A stretch of 64,000 nucleotides of DNA from an uncultured Collinsella sp. GTDB lineage: Bacteria > Actinomycetota > Coriobacteriia > Coriobacteriales > Coriobacteriaceae. This document shows positions 42,035 through 54,743 of this stretch, one piece after another; positions within the stretch are counted from its first letter, which is position 1, and every line of letters begins with the position of its first letter. A program made the translations under genes and the position numbers. The stretch spans positions 1-64,000 of the forward strand of contig CABUSV010000011.1 in the NCBI GenBank assembly GCA_902494345.1. Reading direction: 5' to 3'. The notes beneath the pieces are model-generated. The model searched no databases. It was not told where the DNA came from and saw only the letters and a list, made by a program, of their open reading frames with translations.

Positions 42035-43384
42035 CTACTCAGCATCCTCGGCAGAAGCTGCCGCGGCGTTCTCCTGCTCCTGAGCCAGGAGCTGGTTATC
42101 GTACACCTTAAAGAACGGGTACCAGACCACAGCCATGACCACGATCAAAACGATCGTAAACACCCAGATGCGCGGGTCGAGGCACTGGACAAAGCCCTGA
42201 ACGAAGATGGGGAACGTGCCGCTCACCAAGATGTAGAAGTTAGAGACAAGACCCAGTGAGACCGCACCCCAATACAGCAGGGCCGAGATCATGCCGCCTA
42301 GCACAAACGGAATCATGAGGATCGGGTTGAAGATGATGGGCGCGCCGAAGATCGCGGGCTCGGAGATACGGAAGAAGCTCGGCACGATCGATGCCCTGCC
42401 AAATGCCTTGAGCTGCTGCGACTTTGCCCTAAACGCGCAGAGCGCCACAAAAGAGAACGTATTACCCGTGCCGCCGATGAGGTTGATGGCCAACGACATG
42501 AGCACCGGGTGGAACTCAAGCGGCTGCCCGGCAGCATAGAGCGAGGCGTTGGCGGCAAAGGCGGCAAGCGAGACCGGGGCGGTGATGGGCGTTACGATCA
42601 TGTTGCCGTGGACGCCAAAGCACCAAAACAGCAGCGTCATGAAGCAGATAAGCAGTGCGCCGGGCACAGAGTCAACTGCGACGGAAAGCGGGGCAGCGAG
42701 CAGCTTCTCGATAACCGAGGGGATGGACAGCGCGGGATCGATCATCTGGATCAGCAGGTTGCCGCCAAAGAAGATGAGGATGTTGGCGAGCATAGGTACG
42801 ATGGCGCCAAAGGTTTCGGACAAAAACGGCGGCACGCCATCGGGCATCTTGATGGTGATACCCTTGGTCTGGCAGAAGCGCGTGACCTCGACGGAGACCA
42901 AGGCAACGATGATGGCGGTAAACAGGCCCTGCGCACCCAGATAGGTGCAGGGGACCGCCTGGAGCACGGACTCGTCAGCAAGCTGGTAGTAGGACGACGG
43001 CGCCGCGGCGATCAGGAACATCACCAGCGAGGTCATGCCGGCGTTAAGCTTGGGCATCTTGTAGGTGCCCGCCAGGTTATATGCGATTGCGAACGTCACG
43101 ATCACCGACAGTATGCCCATCGTCATATTGAAGGGGATGAGCAGCGTGAGCTTATTGGCCGTCGCAAAATCGAGCCAAGGGCCAAAGACGGACCAGAACC
43201 CGCCCTGCGCCACCAGGTCGGCCGTGACCGGCGGGTTGGCGAGGATCATAAAGACGGCAGATACCAAGATGAAGCTGATCGCGCTCATAAAGCCCTTTTG
43301 CATGGAGGCAAAGTGGCGCTCGGTGCCGCAGAAATTGGCGATAGGGGTCAGTTTTTCCTGAAGCAGGGTCATGAACTTCTCCAT
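42035..43384 (-). CDS. PTS cellobiose/lactose-family IIC component
   Basis: A 449-aa membrane channel subunit of a cellobiose-type PTS, with about ten hydrophobic segments. Family stretches include FWCFGVHGNMIV, INLIGGTGNTFSFV and the signature ISEPAIFGAPIIFNPILMIPF (split across its length), plus a Gln/Ala/Glu-rich tail. GGAGG lies 5 nt before the ATG. It follows the IIB gene by 9 bp and is translationally linked with the GH1 gene downstream. Confidence 0.95.
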   Translation of the reverse strand: MEKFMTLLQEKLTPIANFCGTERHFASMQKGFMSAISFILVSAVFMILANPPVTADLVAQGGFWSVFGPWLDFATANKLTLLIPFNMTMGILSVIVTFAIAYNLAGTYKMPKLNAGMTSLVMFLIAAAPSSYYQLADESVLQAVPCTYLGAQGLFTAIIVALVSVEVTRFCQTKGITIKMPDGVPPFLSETFGAIVPMLANILIFFGGNLLIQMIDPALSIPSVIEKLLAAPLSVAVDSVPGALLICFMTLLFWCFGVHGNMIVTPITAPVSLAAFAANASLYAAGQPLEFHPVLMSLAINLIGGTGNTFSFVALCAFRAKSQQLKAFGRASIVPSFFRISEPAIFGAPIIFNPILMIPFVLGGMISALLYWGAVSLGLVSNFYILVSGTFPIFVQGFVQCLDPRIWVFTIVLIVVMAVVWYPFFKVYDNQLLAQEQENAAAASAEDAE

Positions 43385-43393
43385 GGTTGCCTC

Positions 43394-43687
43394 CTAACCC
43401 AACAGCGACTGGGCGAGTGCCAGCACGTTGGCGGCGTTGCCCATGCCGTAGTCCTGTGCGGGGATGACCGCGGTCGGCTTACCGCTCCCCTGCTTGACGG
43501 TGTTGAGCTGGTAGGACACCTGCGGCCCCAAGAGCAGCACGTCATAATTGGCGCACGTCTCCTGATACTCGCCGATACCCACCGCATCGATATCGAGCTC
43601 GATGCCGTTTTGCTCCGCATATTTCTCGAGTTTCTTCATCAGAATGCTTGTAGACAGACCAGCTGCGCAAACAAGAAGGATCTTCAT
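43394..43687 (-). CDS. PTS cellobiose-family IIB component
   Basis: A 97-aa cytoplasmic phosphocarrier. The phosphorylated cysteine lies in LLVCAAGLSTS near the N terminus and the P-loop-like turn is intact. LLLGPQVSYQ is also typical of the ChbB/CelA family. The start at 43687 has GAAGGGA upstream; a frame six codons longer starts inside that site. It passes phosphate from IIA to the sugar bound by IIC. Confidence 0.94.
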   Translation of the reverse strand: MKILLVCAAGLSTSILMKKLEKYAEQNGIELDIDAVGIGEYQETCANYDVLLLGPQVSYQLNTVKQGSGKPTAVIPAQDYGMGNAANVLALAQSLLG

Positions 43688-43733
43688 AAGGGATTCCCTT
43701 CGCATTGATTGGTTGGATAGTCACCGCACGCCG

Positions 43734-44060
43734 CTAGGCGTTCTTGGTTGCAGTGCGCTCATACAGGCAGATCAGCTCCTGCACGAGCTCCTGAGCTAGC
43801 ATGGAGCACATGAGGTGGTCCTGAGCATGGACCAGCAACACATCCACCGACAGATGCTCGCCCGCTGCCTCAGTCGAAAGCAGCTGCGTTTGGATGTGGT
43901 GAGCCTTGATTCCCGCATCCTTTGACTGCTTCATGAGTTTGGCGGCGGCGTCAAAATCCCCCGCCTTTGCCTTTTCAAGGGCTTCGAAGGCAAGGCTGCG
44001 TGCCTCTCCCGCTGCAGCGACCAGCTGAAACGAAACCATCTCGGTTCCCTGATCGTCCAT
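43734..44060 (-). CDS. PTS lactose/cellobiose-family IIA component
   Basis: A 108-aa helical trimeric phosphocarrier. The phospho-His is in VHAQDHLMCS, preceded by HHIQTQLL, and the N terminus has AAGEARSLAFEAL, all typical of the family. GAGAGGAG precedes the ATG. It is the first structural gene of the operon, 119 bp after the PRD regulator gene. That gap holds no clear terminator, so regulator and structural genes may partly share a transcript. Confidence 0.94.
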   Translation of the reverse strand: MDDQGTEMVSFQLVAAAGEARSLAFEALEKAKAGDFDAAAKLMKQSKDAGIKAHHIQTQLLSTEAAGEHLSVDVLLVHAQDHLMCSMLAQELVQELICLYERTATKNA

Positions 44061-44179
44061 AACGGTCTCCTCTCCCGTGATGTTTGGTTTGTACTTGAAT
44101 ATTCGAAACGCCTATCTCCCGCCCGCAATCCTCGAGGTTTATTGCAGGTAGACTGACAGGGTCATCGACAAAAGAAGTC

Positions 44180-46075
44180 TTAAGCCGTATGCGCTTGCAC
44201 AAGCGCCATCAGCTCATGCCAGGACCGGCGCTCGCGTAGGCGCTCGACCCCCTGGCGGTCCATAAAGATCTCGGCGAGCAGTGAGCTCAAGATCCGCGCC
44301 TCATCGCCGCCCGACCGGGCAAACGACACCATAAAGACGATATCGACCTCATGGCCGTATTCGTCCCAAAGAATGGGATGTTCGAGCAGGCCCACGGTAA
44401 CAAAGGCCTCGGCGCTCAAGGGATGCATCCCATGGGGCATGGCTACCCCATTGCCAAACGAGGTGGCGCTCGCGCTCTCGCGCTCGGCGACCTCTTGGGC
44501 AAACTGGGCATCGACACGGCCGCTCTCGACGGCGCGCTCGGAGAGATATCGGAGAACGGCCTGCTTCGACGACGCCTCAACGCGGTTGAAGAACAGGGCA
44601 CGGCTAAAGAAAGAGCTCACGGAGTCCGATTGCGCAGTGTCGTCGCTCAGCACCTTGCGGATAGCGTTGACATCGCTCGTCTCCAAGAAGAAATCGGCCT
44701 CGCGGACGGGCACGGGCAACTTGACGTTGAGCGGCACCGTTGTGAACACGTAGTCGATATGCGAAAAATCGAACGTTCCCACGCGGGCGACATCGCATGT
44801 CTCAATCGAATCGATATACATGCCAAACTGCTTGCGGTACTGGTGCTCGAGCATACGGGCGCTTCCCGCTCCCGAGGCGCACACGATCAGGATGCGTTTG
44901 CGACGCGGCTGGTCGGCTTGCTGCTCGAGGGCCAGGGCAAATGCCATGGCGATGTAGCCGAGCTCTTCATCAGAGGGCTGGCTGCCAAAATGACGCTCGA
45001 GTACCTGCGAGGTGCCAGCTGCCATCGAATAGGCCAACGGAAACCTCGTCTTGATATCGGACAGCATGGGGTTATCCATATGCATGTGATATTCAAGGCG
45101 ATAGCCCAGAGGGCCGATATGCCGAGCAAGGTTCATGCGAAGTTCAAGATCGCCGCTAAAGTCAAACCTAAACTCATCGTTGACCGCACGTACCATCTCG
45201 GAAGCAATCTCCCACATCTCGTCCGAGATAACGGCAGAGCCCTTCTCGGGCACGCCCGTGCCCCTGCCGAGCAAATGGATTGCGATAAAGGCAACCTCTT
45301 CTCGGGGCATGCTCACGCCCAGGGCATCCTTGATGTTTGCGGCAATCTGGAAAGCCGCGGCGTATTCGCGCGTTCCCTCCAGTTTTTGAACGTCCGATTC
45401 TGCAGCTGGGACATAGCAGCCCTGCTCGATGCGGCCAAGAGCAATGTAAAGATGCATGATGAGATTGCGGGATGCCAGCGAGCTCACCGTGACGGGCGAG
45501 GCCGTCAGAGCATCGTCCACACATGCGGCGATGGCCCGCAGGCGCTCGGCGAGCTTTGCATCGTCGGTGTCGGGCAACACGGGCCTCACCAGCGAGGCCA
45601 GGCACAGGCGCCGCTGCGACTCCCCGCCCGCAACGCGGATTCCGTAGCGTGGGCGCTTTTCGAGCGTTAAGTCAAATTGGGCGAGTTTCTGCTCTACCAG
45701 ACGCATGTCATTGGACAGAGTTCGCGCCGAAACGTAGAGTAAATCCGCATACTCCTCAATCGTCACCCACTGGGACCGCATGAGGAGGTCGTTAAGAAGG
45801 AAGGACACACGGCCGTCGCGCGTATCAGGAATGCCCGGATGGGCCAGAGCCGCACCGTCTAGCAAGCGAGCAAGCTCATCTGCACGTGCAACATCGATAC
45901 GATACTGCCCCTTGCTGCCAACGATGCGTGCAACCCCTGCAAGGTTGTCGTTTGCGCGATGGATATAGTTTCTCACGGCGCGCTCGCTTACCTCGAGACG
46001 CTTGGCAAGTACCGCGACAGCGACAGGCTGAGCGTCCTCGATCATATTTACAAGCTGCTTGACGCGAGCATCCAT
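44180..46075 (-). CDS. PRD-containing transcriptional activator (LicR/BglG-type)
   Basis: A 631-aa PTS-controlled activator. Two N-terminal helix-turn-helix domains (about 1-60 and 85-145) are followed by two PRD domains (about 180-390), a IIB-like domain with ILIVCASGAGSARM, and a IIA domain with phospho-His in VAMPHGMH. It is expected to activate the downstream cellobiose operon when the sugar is transported. GAAAGGAGGAGG precedes the ATG. This five-domain layout is that of LicR/MtlR-type activators and not the short BglG antiterminators. Confidence 0.93.
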   Translation of the reverse strand: MDARVKQLVNMIEDAQPVAVAVLAKRLEVSERAVRNYIHRANDNLAGVARIVGSKGQYRIDVARADELARLLDGAALAHPGIPDTRDGRVSFLLNDLLMRSQWVTIEEYADLLYVSARTLSNDMRLVEQKLAQFDLTLEKRPRYGIRVAGGESQRRLCLASLVRPVLPDTDDAKLAERLRAIAACVDDALTASPVTVSSLASRNLIMHLYIALGRIEQGCYVPAAESDVQKLEGTREYAAAFQIAANIKDALGVSMPREEVAFIAIHLLGRGTGVPEKGSAVISDEMWEIASEMVRAVNDEFRFDFSGDLELRMNLARHIGPLGYRLEYHMHMDNPMLSDIKTRFPLAYSMAAGTSQVLERHFGSQPSDEELGYIAMAFALALEQQADQPRRKRILIVCASGAGSARMLEHQYRKQFGMYIDSIETCDVARVGTFDFSHIDYVFTTVPLNVKLPVPVREADFFLETSDVNAIRKVLSDDTAQSDSVSSFFSRALFFNRVEASSKQAVLRYLSERAVESGRVDAQFAQEVAERESASATSFGNGVAMPHGMHPLSAEAFVTVGLLEHPILWDEYGHEVDIVFMVSFARSGGDEARILSSLLAEIFMDRQGVERLRERRSWHELMALVQAHTA

Positions 46076-46239
46076 GTCCTCCTCCTTTCCCTGCGTCTAG
46101 TCTAACGCGGTAAAGAATGACACTCCACGTCGCGCTCGTTCCGCCAACTCGGAACAGGTTGCGGGGAGTCCAGCTGAGCTATGGAGAGCCTGGGGAGAGG
46201 GCCCGAAGGCAATGCGTCGGTGTGGGATGCGCCTTCCCA

Positions 46240-46400
46240 GCCATTGGGCAGTCATTGGGGACAGACTTAAATGAGTAGTCGTTGGGGACGTTCTTGTTTG
46301 GCTAGTCGTTTAAGAACGTCCCCAATGACTATTAAGGACTGTCCCAAGCTGCCGGCAGGAAAGGACTGTCCCCAAGTGCCGGGTTTGTCCCCAATGACTA
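46240..46400. repeat. GGGGAC-type extragenic repeat cluster
   Basis: TTGGGGACGTTCTT (46282-46295) pairs with AAGAACGTCCCCAA (46312-46325). Flanking blocks ACTCATTGGGGACAG-like and GGACTGTCCCAAGCTGCC match 40129-40195 and 40431-40487 closely. It fills most of the 433-bp gap between the PRD regulator and carbamate kinase genes, where nothing else is seen. Confidence 0.65.
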
Positions 46401-46413
46401 GGTGAATAGCAAA

Positions 46414-46443
46414 AGCCCCGCAGTCGGAGCGGACCGCGGGGCT
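46414..46443 (-). terminator. Terminator of the carbamate kinase gene
   Basis: AGCCCCGC (46414-46421) pairs with GCGGGGCT (46436-46443). TTTGCTATT follows on the minus strand. Confidence 0.82.
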
Positions 46444-46508
46444 CATGAAGAGAGGCTAGTTTGTGGGCGCTTTGCCTGGCGCCCACGGGAGAGGCAACGG
46501 AGTAGGGG

Positions 46509-47471
46509 CTACTCGTGGATGCGGGTACCGGAGAGGCCGGCCATGGTCTCGGCGGCCTTGTCCAGGGCGCCGATGATGCAGGTGCGGCCCTTGCGGGAGC
46601 GGGCGAACTTGATGGCGGCGCGGACCTTGGGCTCCATGGAACCCTTGCCGAACTGACCCTCGTCGGCCAGGCGCTCGGCCTCGTCGGCGGTGAGGTCCTC
46701 GAGCTCCTCCTGGTTGGGCTTGCCAAAGTTGATGGCGACGTGCTCGACGGCGGTCAGCAGGAACAGGACGTCGGCGTCGCAGTCCTCGGCCAGCAGCTCG
46801 CCGCCCAGGTCCTTGTCGATGACGGCGGGAACGCCCTTGTAGCAGCCCTTGTTCTCGTAGTCGCGGACGACGGGGATGCCGCCGCCACCGCAGGCGATGA
46901 CGATGAACTCGTTGTCGAGCAGGTTGAGGATGGAGTCGGCCTCGACGATCTTCTTGGGATCGGGGGAGGCGACGACGCGACGCCAGCCGCGGCCGGAATC
47001 CTCGACGAAGACCTTGGAGGGATCCTCGGCCATGAACTCCTTGGCCTGCTCCTCGGTGTAGAAGGGGCCGATCGGCTTGGTCGGGTTCTTGAACGCGGGA
47101 TCGTCGGGATCGCACTCGATCTGGGTGACGACGGTGGCGGCGTGCCAACGCTTGTAGCGCTTGTGCATCTCGCGGCCGATGCCCTGCTGCAGGTGATAGC
47201 CGATGTAGCCCTGGGACATGGCGCCGCACTCGGGCAGCGGCATCTCGGGGGTGCCGATGGCGTCGTGGGCGGCGGCGAAGGCGTTCTGGATCATGCCGAC
47301 CTGCGGGCCGTTGCCGTGGGTGATGATGATCTCGTTGCCCTGCTCGATGAGGCCGAGGAGAGCGTGGGCGGTGTTGCTCACGGCCTCGATCTGCTCGACG
47401 GGGTTGTTGCCGAGGGCGTTGCCGCCGAGGGCGACGACAATACGATCGGGCTTGCCAAGAGGCTTAGACAT
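46509..47471 (-). CDS. arcC: Carbamate kinase
   Basis: A 320-aa amino acid kinase-fold enzyme that makes ATP from carbamoyl phosphate. VVALGGNALG, ITHGNGPQVG and CGGGGIPV are the nucleotide and carbamate loops, and LTAVEHVAINFGKP is near the C terminus. The start at 47471 follows AGAAAGGA; a frame 12 codons longer has no ribosome site. No arginine deiminase or ornithine carbamoyltransferase gene lies nearby, so it may serve citrulline, agmatine or allantoin breakdown elsewhere. A dyad at 47512-47538 in its leader may be regulatory. Confidence 0.95.
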   Translation of the reverse strand: MSKPLGKPDRIVVALGGNALGNNPVEQIEAVSNTAHALLGLIEQGNEIIITHGNGPQVGMIQNAFAAAHDAIGTPEMPLPECGAMSQGYIGYHLQQGIGREMHKRYKRWHAATVVTQIECDPDDPAFKNPTKPIGPFYTEEQAKEFMAEDPSKVFVEDSGRGWRRVVASPDPKKIVEADSILNLLDNEFIVIACGGGGIPVVRDYENKGCYKGVPAVIDKDLGGELLAEDCDADVLFLLTAVEHVAINFGKPNQEELEDLTADEAERLADEGQFGKGSMEPKVRAAIKFARSRKGRTCIIGALDKAAETMAGLSGTRIHE

Positions 47472-48067
47472 TGCTGGAATCCTTTCTGTAAAAGGCCTAC
47501 AACCCATTAATAACCCGCGTCCGTGCGATACGCGAGTTTATTAGGGTTTATATTCTCTTTATCGCTCATTTTATTCATTTTGAAAATACCTAAGCGGCGA
47601 ACGGTCGATTTTACCCGCTCAGCGTAAAGAAGCCCAGTTCAGGTATATCTACGCCATTTACGTGCAACTTTATTTAAATAGAGCAGGGATTAGACCAGAT
47701 TATGCAAACTATATCTTTGCTAAACACAAAACGGACAGCGCAATATCTTACTCGCACTATACGCGATTCTATACATTAATTTGACGAGTATGCATCCCTG
47801 CAAAAACATGGGGCTTTTCATCCAACATAAGGGATAGCCGATCGCGCTTCACCCCGCGGCAAGCGACTGCGAGTTCGCAGTATGGAACTTTACCGTCGGC
47901 TTCTGCATGAACGCTGCCGACGCCCTTTCGCTCCTGCGCGCCCAAGCAGCCGAGAACGCTAACGGCGCCACTGCCAACCTGGCCACCCTCAACAACGGCG
48001 CCGCCAGCCTTTTCGCAAAGTACCGTGCTGGCTCGCTGGCTTTGAGGCCTAAGCGAGCTTTGCTATT
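47472..48067. other. AT-rich intergenic island, no supported gene
   Basis: The gap holds an imperfect dyad AACCCGCGT (47512-47520) with ACGCGAGTT (47530-47538) in the carbamate kinase leader. A strongly AT-rich stretch follows (about 47540-47800). A GC-rich block (about 47850-48060) then allows open frames on both strands (47907-48122 plus, 47849-48094 minus), neither with a ribosome site or known domain. The composition suggests acquired DNA. Confidence 0.4.
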
Positions 48068-48154
48068 TGCCAATTTTTGTATGATTTGGGTCAAATCTAT
48101 CTGCCAATTTTTGTATGATTAGGGTCAAATCTATTTGCTAATTTTTGTCATTGA
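48068..48154 (+). repeat. 34-bp tandem repeats in the promoter of the DUF4143 ATPase gene
   Basis: The unit beginning TGCCAATTTTTGTATGATT occurs at 48068-48101 and 48102-48135, differing at two positions. A third partial unit (TGCTAATTTTTGTCATTGA) ends 9 bp before the start codon. The spacing and location suggest operator or promoter repeats. Confidence 0.7.
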
Positions 48155-48163
48155 GGGGTTTTA

Positions 48164-49525
48164 ATGCTACGCCGTAAGGTCACTGACAGGCTTTTGAGCT
48201 GGAAGAACAAATCCAATAAAGCGTTGCTTGTTACTGGCGCGCGTCAGATTGGCAAGAGCTATGCAATTCGCGCGTTTGGAAAGAGCAACTACGCTTCGTA
48301 TTATGAGGTCAATCTGCTACTCGATGCCGAGGCAAGAGACGTACTTGTTGGCGCTAAGAACTCCATTGACTTCATCAACCGTGTGGCCCTTCTTGCGGAT
48401 GCACCGCTTGTTGAAGGAGACACGCTTATCTTCGTCGATGAGATTCAGGAGTATCCGCAGATCGTTACACTTATGAAGGCGCTGGTCGAGGACGGACGCT
48501 TTAGCTATGTCTTCTCGGGGTCTATGCTTGGGACTGAGTTTAAGGGGATCTCTTCTTTTCCGGTGGGGTATGTCGAGCACATTGTTATGCGACCGATGGA
48601 TTTTGAAGAGTTCTGTTGGGCAAACAGCATCAGCGAGAATGTGCTTGCAGACATTCGCAGCTGCCTTGTCGAGAGACGTCCCGTCGAAAACTATATTCAT
48701 GAGGCGATGCTCAAAAACTTTAGAGCCTATATCGTTTGCGGCGGCATGCCAGAGGTCGTTCAGAACTATATCGATTCGGGCTATTCGCTCGTGAGAACGC
48801 GTGAGCTTCAAATTCAGCTAGTCGATCAGTACAAAAGCGATATCTCTAAATATGCATCGACTCGAGCGTTTAACGTTCGCTCCATTTTCGAGCAAATTCC
48901 CGTTCAGCTTGAGGCGGAGTCCCATCGCTTTATCGTCTCGTCTCTAGGCGAGGGAGCTCGTCTTCAAAAATACGAGCAGGATTTCCTATGGCTGGTGAAC
49001 GCAGGCGTTGGATTGATGGTCCCCCAGGTGACGGAGGCCCGGAGTCCTCTTAAGAGGACAGAGAAGGCAGCCGCCTTCAAACTATACGAGTCCGATACAG
49101 GAATGCTCGCATCGCGATATCCCGGTAGCACGGCACGCGCTGTATATCTAGATATGAAAACCCCCAACCTCGGCGGTCTCTATGAAAACGTGGTCGCGCA
49201 GGAGCTTGTTGCCCTCGGAGCAGATACGTGGTACTACCAAACACGTGAGGTCGGTGAAGTCGACTTTGTAATCGAAGGCGCCCGAGGACATGTTGTCCCA
49301 ATCGAAGTCAAATCGGGCAAGAAAGTTCGAGCACATGCGGCCCTCGATCGCCTGATGAGTGTGGGCGAGTACAAGATTCCCGAGGCCGTTGTGCTGAGCC
49401 ACGAAAACCTTAGCGAAGAGGGCAAGATCCTGTACGTTCCAATCTATATGACATTCTGCCTCGATGAGTTTATGGAAAAGGACGACCCCAACAACGATTT
49501 CTCATTTGCACCCATATCTCTCTAG
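48164..49525 (+). CDS. AAA ATPase with DUF4143 C-terminal domain
   Basis: A 453-aa protein. The AAA_14 ATPase domain has Walker A GARQIGKS (25-32) and Walker B LIFVDEIQ (88-95). The C-terminal DUF4143 region ends in a restriction-nuclease-like core VDFVIEG-x6-VVPIEVKSGKK. These proteins are common accessory genes in gut bacteria and are of unknown function; roles as toxins, in mobile DNA or in regulation have been suggested. The base composition is visibly richer in A+T than its neighbours and its promoter has tandem repeats, pointing to horizontal transfer. GAGGGG precedes the ATG. Confidence 0.88.
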   Translation: MLRRKVTDRLLSWKNKSNKALLVTGARQIGKSYAIRAFGKSNYASYYEVNLLLDAEARDVLVGAKNSIDFINRVALLADAPLVEGDTLIFVDEIQEYPQIVTLMKALVEDGRFSYVFSGSMLGTEFKGISSFPVGYVEHIVMRPMDFEEFCWANSISENVLADIRSCLVERRPVENYIHEAMLKNFRAYIVCGGMPEVVQNYIDSGYSLVRTRELQIQLVDQYKSDISKYASTRAFNVRSIFEQIPVQLEAESHRFIVSSLGEGARLQKYEQDFLWLVNAGVGLMVPQVTEARSPLKRTEKAAAFKLYESDTGMLASRYPGSTARAVYLDMKTPNLGGLYENVVAQELVALGADTWYYQTREVGEVDFVIEGARGHVVPIEVKSGKKVRAHAALDRLMSVGEYKIPEAVVLSHENLSEEGKILYVPIYMTFCLDEFMEKDDPNNDFSFAPISL

Positions 49526-49667
49526 ATCATCTGAACCAACAACCAAGCCCCCTCCATAACCAAAGTAACGCGTGGTTTCGCGGCCGCGCCGCGAAACAGC
49601 GACGGGGACAAAAGGCCCCCACAACCACGTCCCTCATGCAGCCCCACAATCCGAGGACGTAGTCGTA

Positions 49668-49792
49668 GCAGGATCTGAGGGCTGACCTTCGCGGACATTC
49701 CGCAGGACGAAGGAACCCCCGCCGCACGTAGTGCGCAGCGGGGGTTCCTTCATGTCCGAGGACGTCCGCGAAGGTCAGCCCTCAGATCCTGC
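49668..49792. repeat. Fold-back element D (29-bp perfect arms, conserved core)
   Basis: Arms 49668-49696 and 49764-49792 are perfect 29-bp inverted repeats. An inner stem pairs 49709-49722 with 49738-49751 (14 bp, perfect). Core words TTCCGCA (49698), AAGGAA (49710), TTCCTTC (49745) and AGGAC (49759) are in the same order and spacing as in element C. It ends 10 bp before the PFOR stop codon and could act as a terminator for both convergent genes. The gap from 49526 to 49667 shows nothing else. Confidence 0.75.
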
Positions 49793-49802
49793 GGTGGGAG
49801 AC

Positions 49803-53342
<3,540 letters not shown>

Positions 53343-53801
53343 ATACCCCTCTCCTCTCATATAGGTATACAGGCCCCGGCGATCGCCGGGATGTTGGCGA
53401 GATGGGATTTTCGTTGTTACTTCCAATCATCTGGCAGGCGGACTCAGCAGCAGGTACATGGCGTGGAGAGAAGGCATGCCGAGGCGAGGAGGGCTGCACG
53501 CGCTCCACAGGCCCAGCTACCCGTCTTGCACATGACCGAGCGCCGCAAAGGCCGCATGCCGGATGCTCCCGGGCACGCCCCGGCGATGGGAAGCGCCCGC
53601 AACGGAAATCCGCATGCGGGTTTATTGTACCCCGCCGTCAAGTGTAATTTCGGCAAATATAGGTGGGCGGTAAAGGTTTACCCCGGGTGACCGCCAAAGG
53701 CCAAAATGGTCCCTCCATCCCCGGGCGACTGGCTCTGACGCGCCAAGGAGTGAAGGAGTGTCCCCAAGTGCCGGCAGAAAAGGAACGTCCCTAACTGCCG
53801 A
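53343..53801. promoter_or_regulatory. PFOR upstream region and GGGGAC-type repeat
   Basis: The gap must contain the PFOR promoter, but none could be fixed with confidence. At 53757-53800 a repeat of the GTCCCCAAGTGCCGG and GGAACGTCCC type lies next to the FHA gene stop codon. The rest shows no gene or clear structure. Confidence 0.4.
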
Positions 53802-54740
53802 CTAGAGGGCGCCGAGGAGGATGGCGTAGGTGGTGGATTCGCCGAGTTTGAGCTCGTCGCTGGGGTTGAGCTGGGCGGAGCGGCCGGGCTCTACTTGAAT
53901 ACACACACTCGTGGCCCCGTTTACCACCACGGTGCCGTTCGTGGACGACAGGTCCTCGACAAACCATGCGCCAGACTCGTCGCACCAGATATGGGCATGG
54001 CGGGCCGAGACGTCGTCGCCGACGTCGGTGATGTCGCCCTCCCCCGTTGCCAGCGCGCCGATCTCGACGCCTTCCTCACTCGGCTGAATCCAGCGCGGGG
54101 CGCTCACCACGTAGCCGTTTTGCACGCGCAGCAGTCCCAGCGGATGCGCCGGCGCGACCTCGTGCTCGCCCGCGACCGAAGATGTGCTCAGCGAGCGCGG
54201 CGTCGACGTGGCGCCGCCACAGGTCGCATGAGCGTAGTCGATGGCATAGGTCACCGACGAGCGGACATCTGCCGAGCAGCCCACGGCGACAAACAGCACC
54301 AGGATGGTCTCGGCGCGCTCGGCGGGCATGAGCTCAGCCGCCTGCGACAGGCGCTCGAGCGCATTGCGATAGAGATTCGTGTCCTGGTGGCATTCCCCGA
54401 GTGCCCGCACCATGGGCTCGCCAGCGGGGCCACACACCATATTGGTCACGGCCGCGGCGTCCATGGGATTGCGACGGCGCAGGGCCAGCTGCGACATAAT
54501 GCGCGCGGCCGAGGTGCCGTAATCGGCAAAATAACGTTCCTGCAGCGTGCCGACAGGCGCGCGCACGATAAAGCGCGAAACCCAGGAGCGATCGGCGGCA
54601 CGGCCCTGCGGACTACGGCCGTCGGCGAGCGGGCGGCTCGAGAGCACCAGGCCGCACAGTTCGATATGGCTCAGGTGCGCTGCGCGCTTAAAGATGTCAA
54701 ACATTGCCCCGCACGGGGTGAGCTCGGCCTGAGAAGCCAT
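53802..54740 (-). CDS. FHA-domain protein
   Basis: A 312-aa cytoplasmic protein. The first ~200 residues form a helical region of no recognised family. The C-terminal FHA domain (about 225-310) has the phosphothreonine-binding pattern SARHAHIWCDESG then VEDLSSTNGT. It is the third gene of a tight set: its start codon lies 4 bp after the kinase stop codon, with GGAGGG upstream inside the kinase gene. The FHA domain probably binds threonines phosphorylated by that kinase. No signal peptide or membrane segment is seen. Confidence 0.88.
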   Translation of the reverse strand: MASQAELTPCGAMFDIFKRAAHLSHIELCGLVLSSRPLADGRSPQGRAADRSWVSRFIVRAPVGTLQERYFADYGTSAARIMSQLALRRRNPMDAAAVTNMVCGPAGEPMVRALGECHQDTNLYRNALERLSQAAELMPAERAETILVLFVAVGCSADVRSSVTYAIDYAHATCGGATSTPRSLSTSSVAGEHEVAPAHPLGLLRVQNGYVVSAPRWIQPSEEGVEIGALATGEGDITDVGDDVSARHAHIWCDESGAWFVEDLSSTNGTVVVNGATSVCIQVEPGRSAQLNPSDELKLGESTTYAILLGAL

Positions 54741-54743
54741 GGC

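Noticed and set aside
47849..48122. Overlapping small frames (71 aa plus, 81 aa minus) upstream of the DUF4143 ATPase
   Set aside because: Neither has a ribosome site or a recognised domain. The plus-strand frame ends inside the tandem repeats. It may be a decayed gene but cannot be supported.
48068..48154. Possible CRISPR or replication-origin iterons
   Set aside because: Units are contiguous with no spacers, only about 2.5 copies exist, and no replication gene is adjacent. Promoter repeats are a better explanation.
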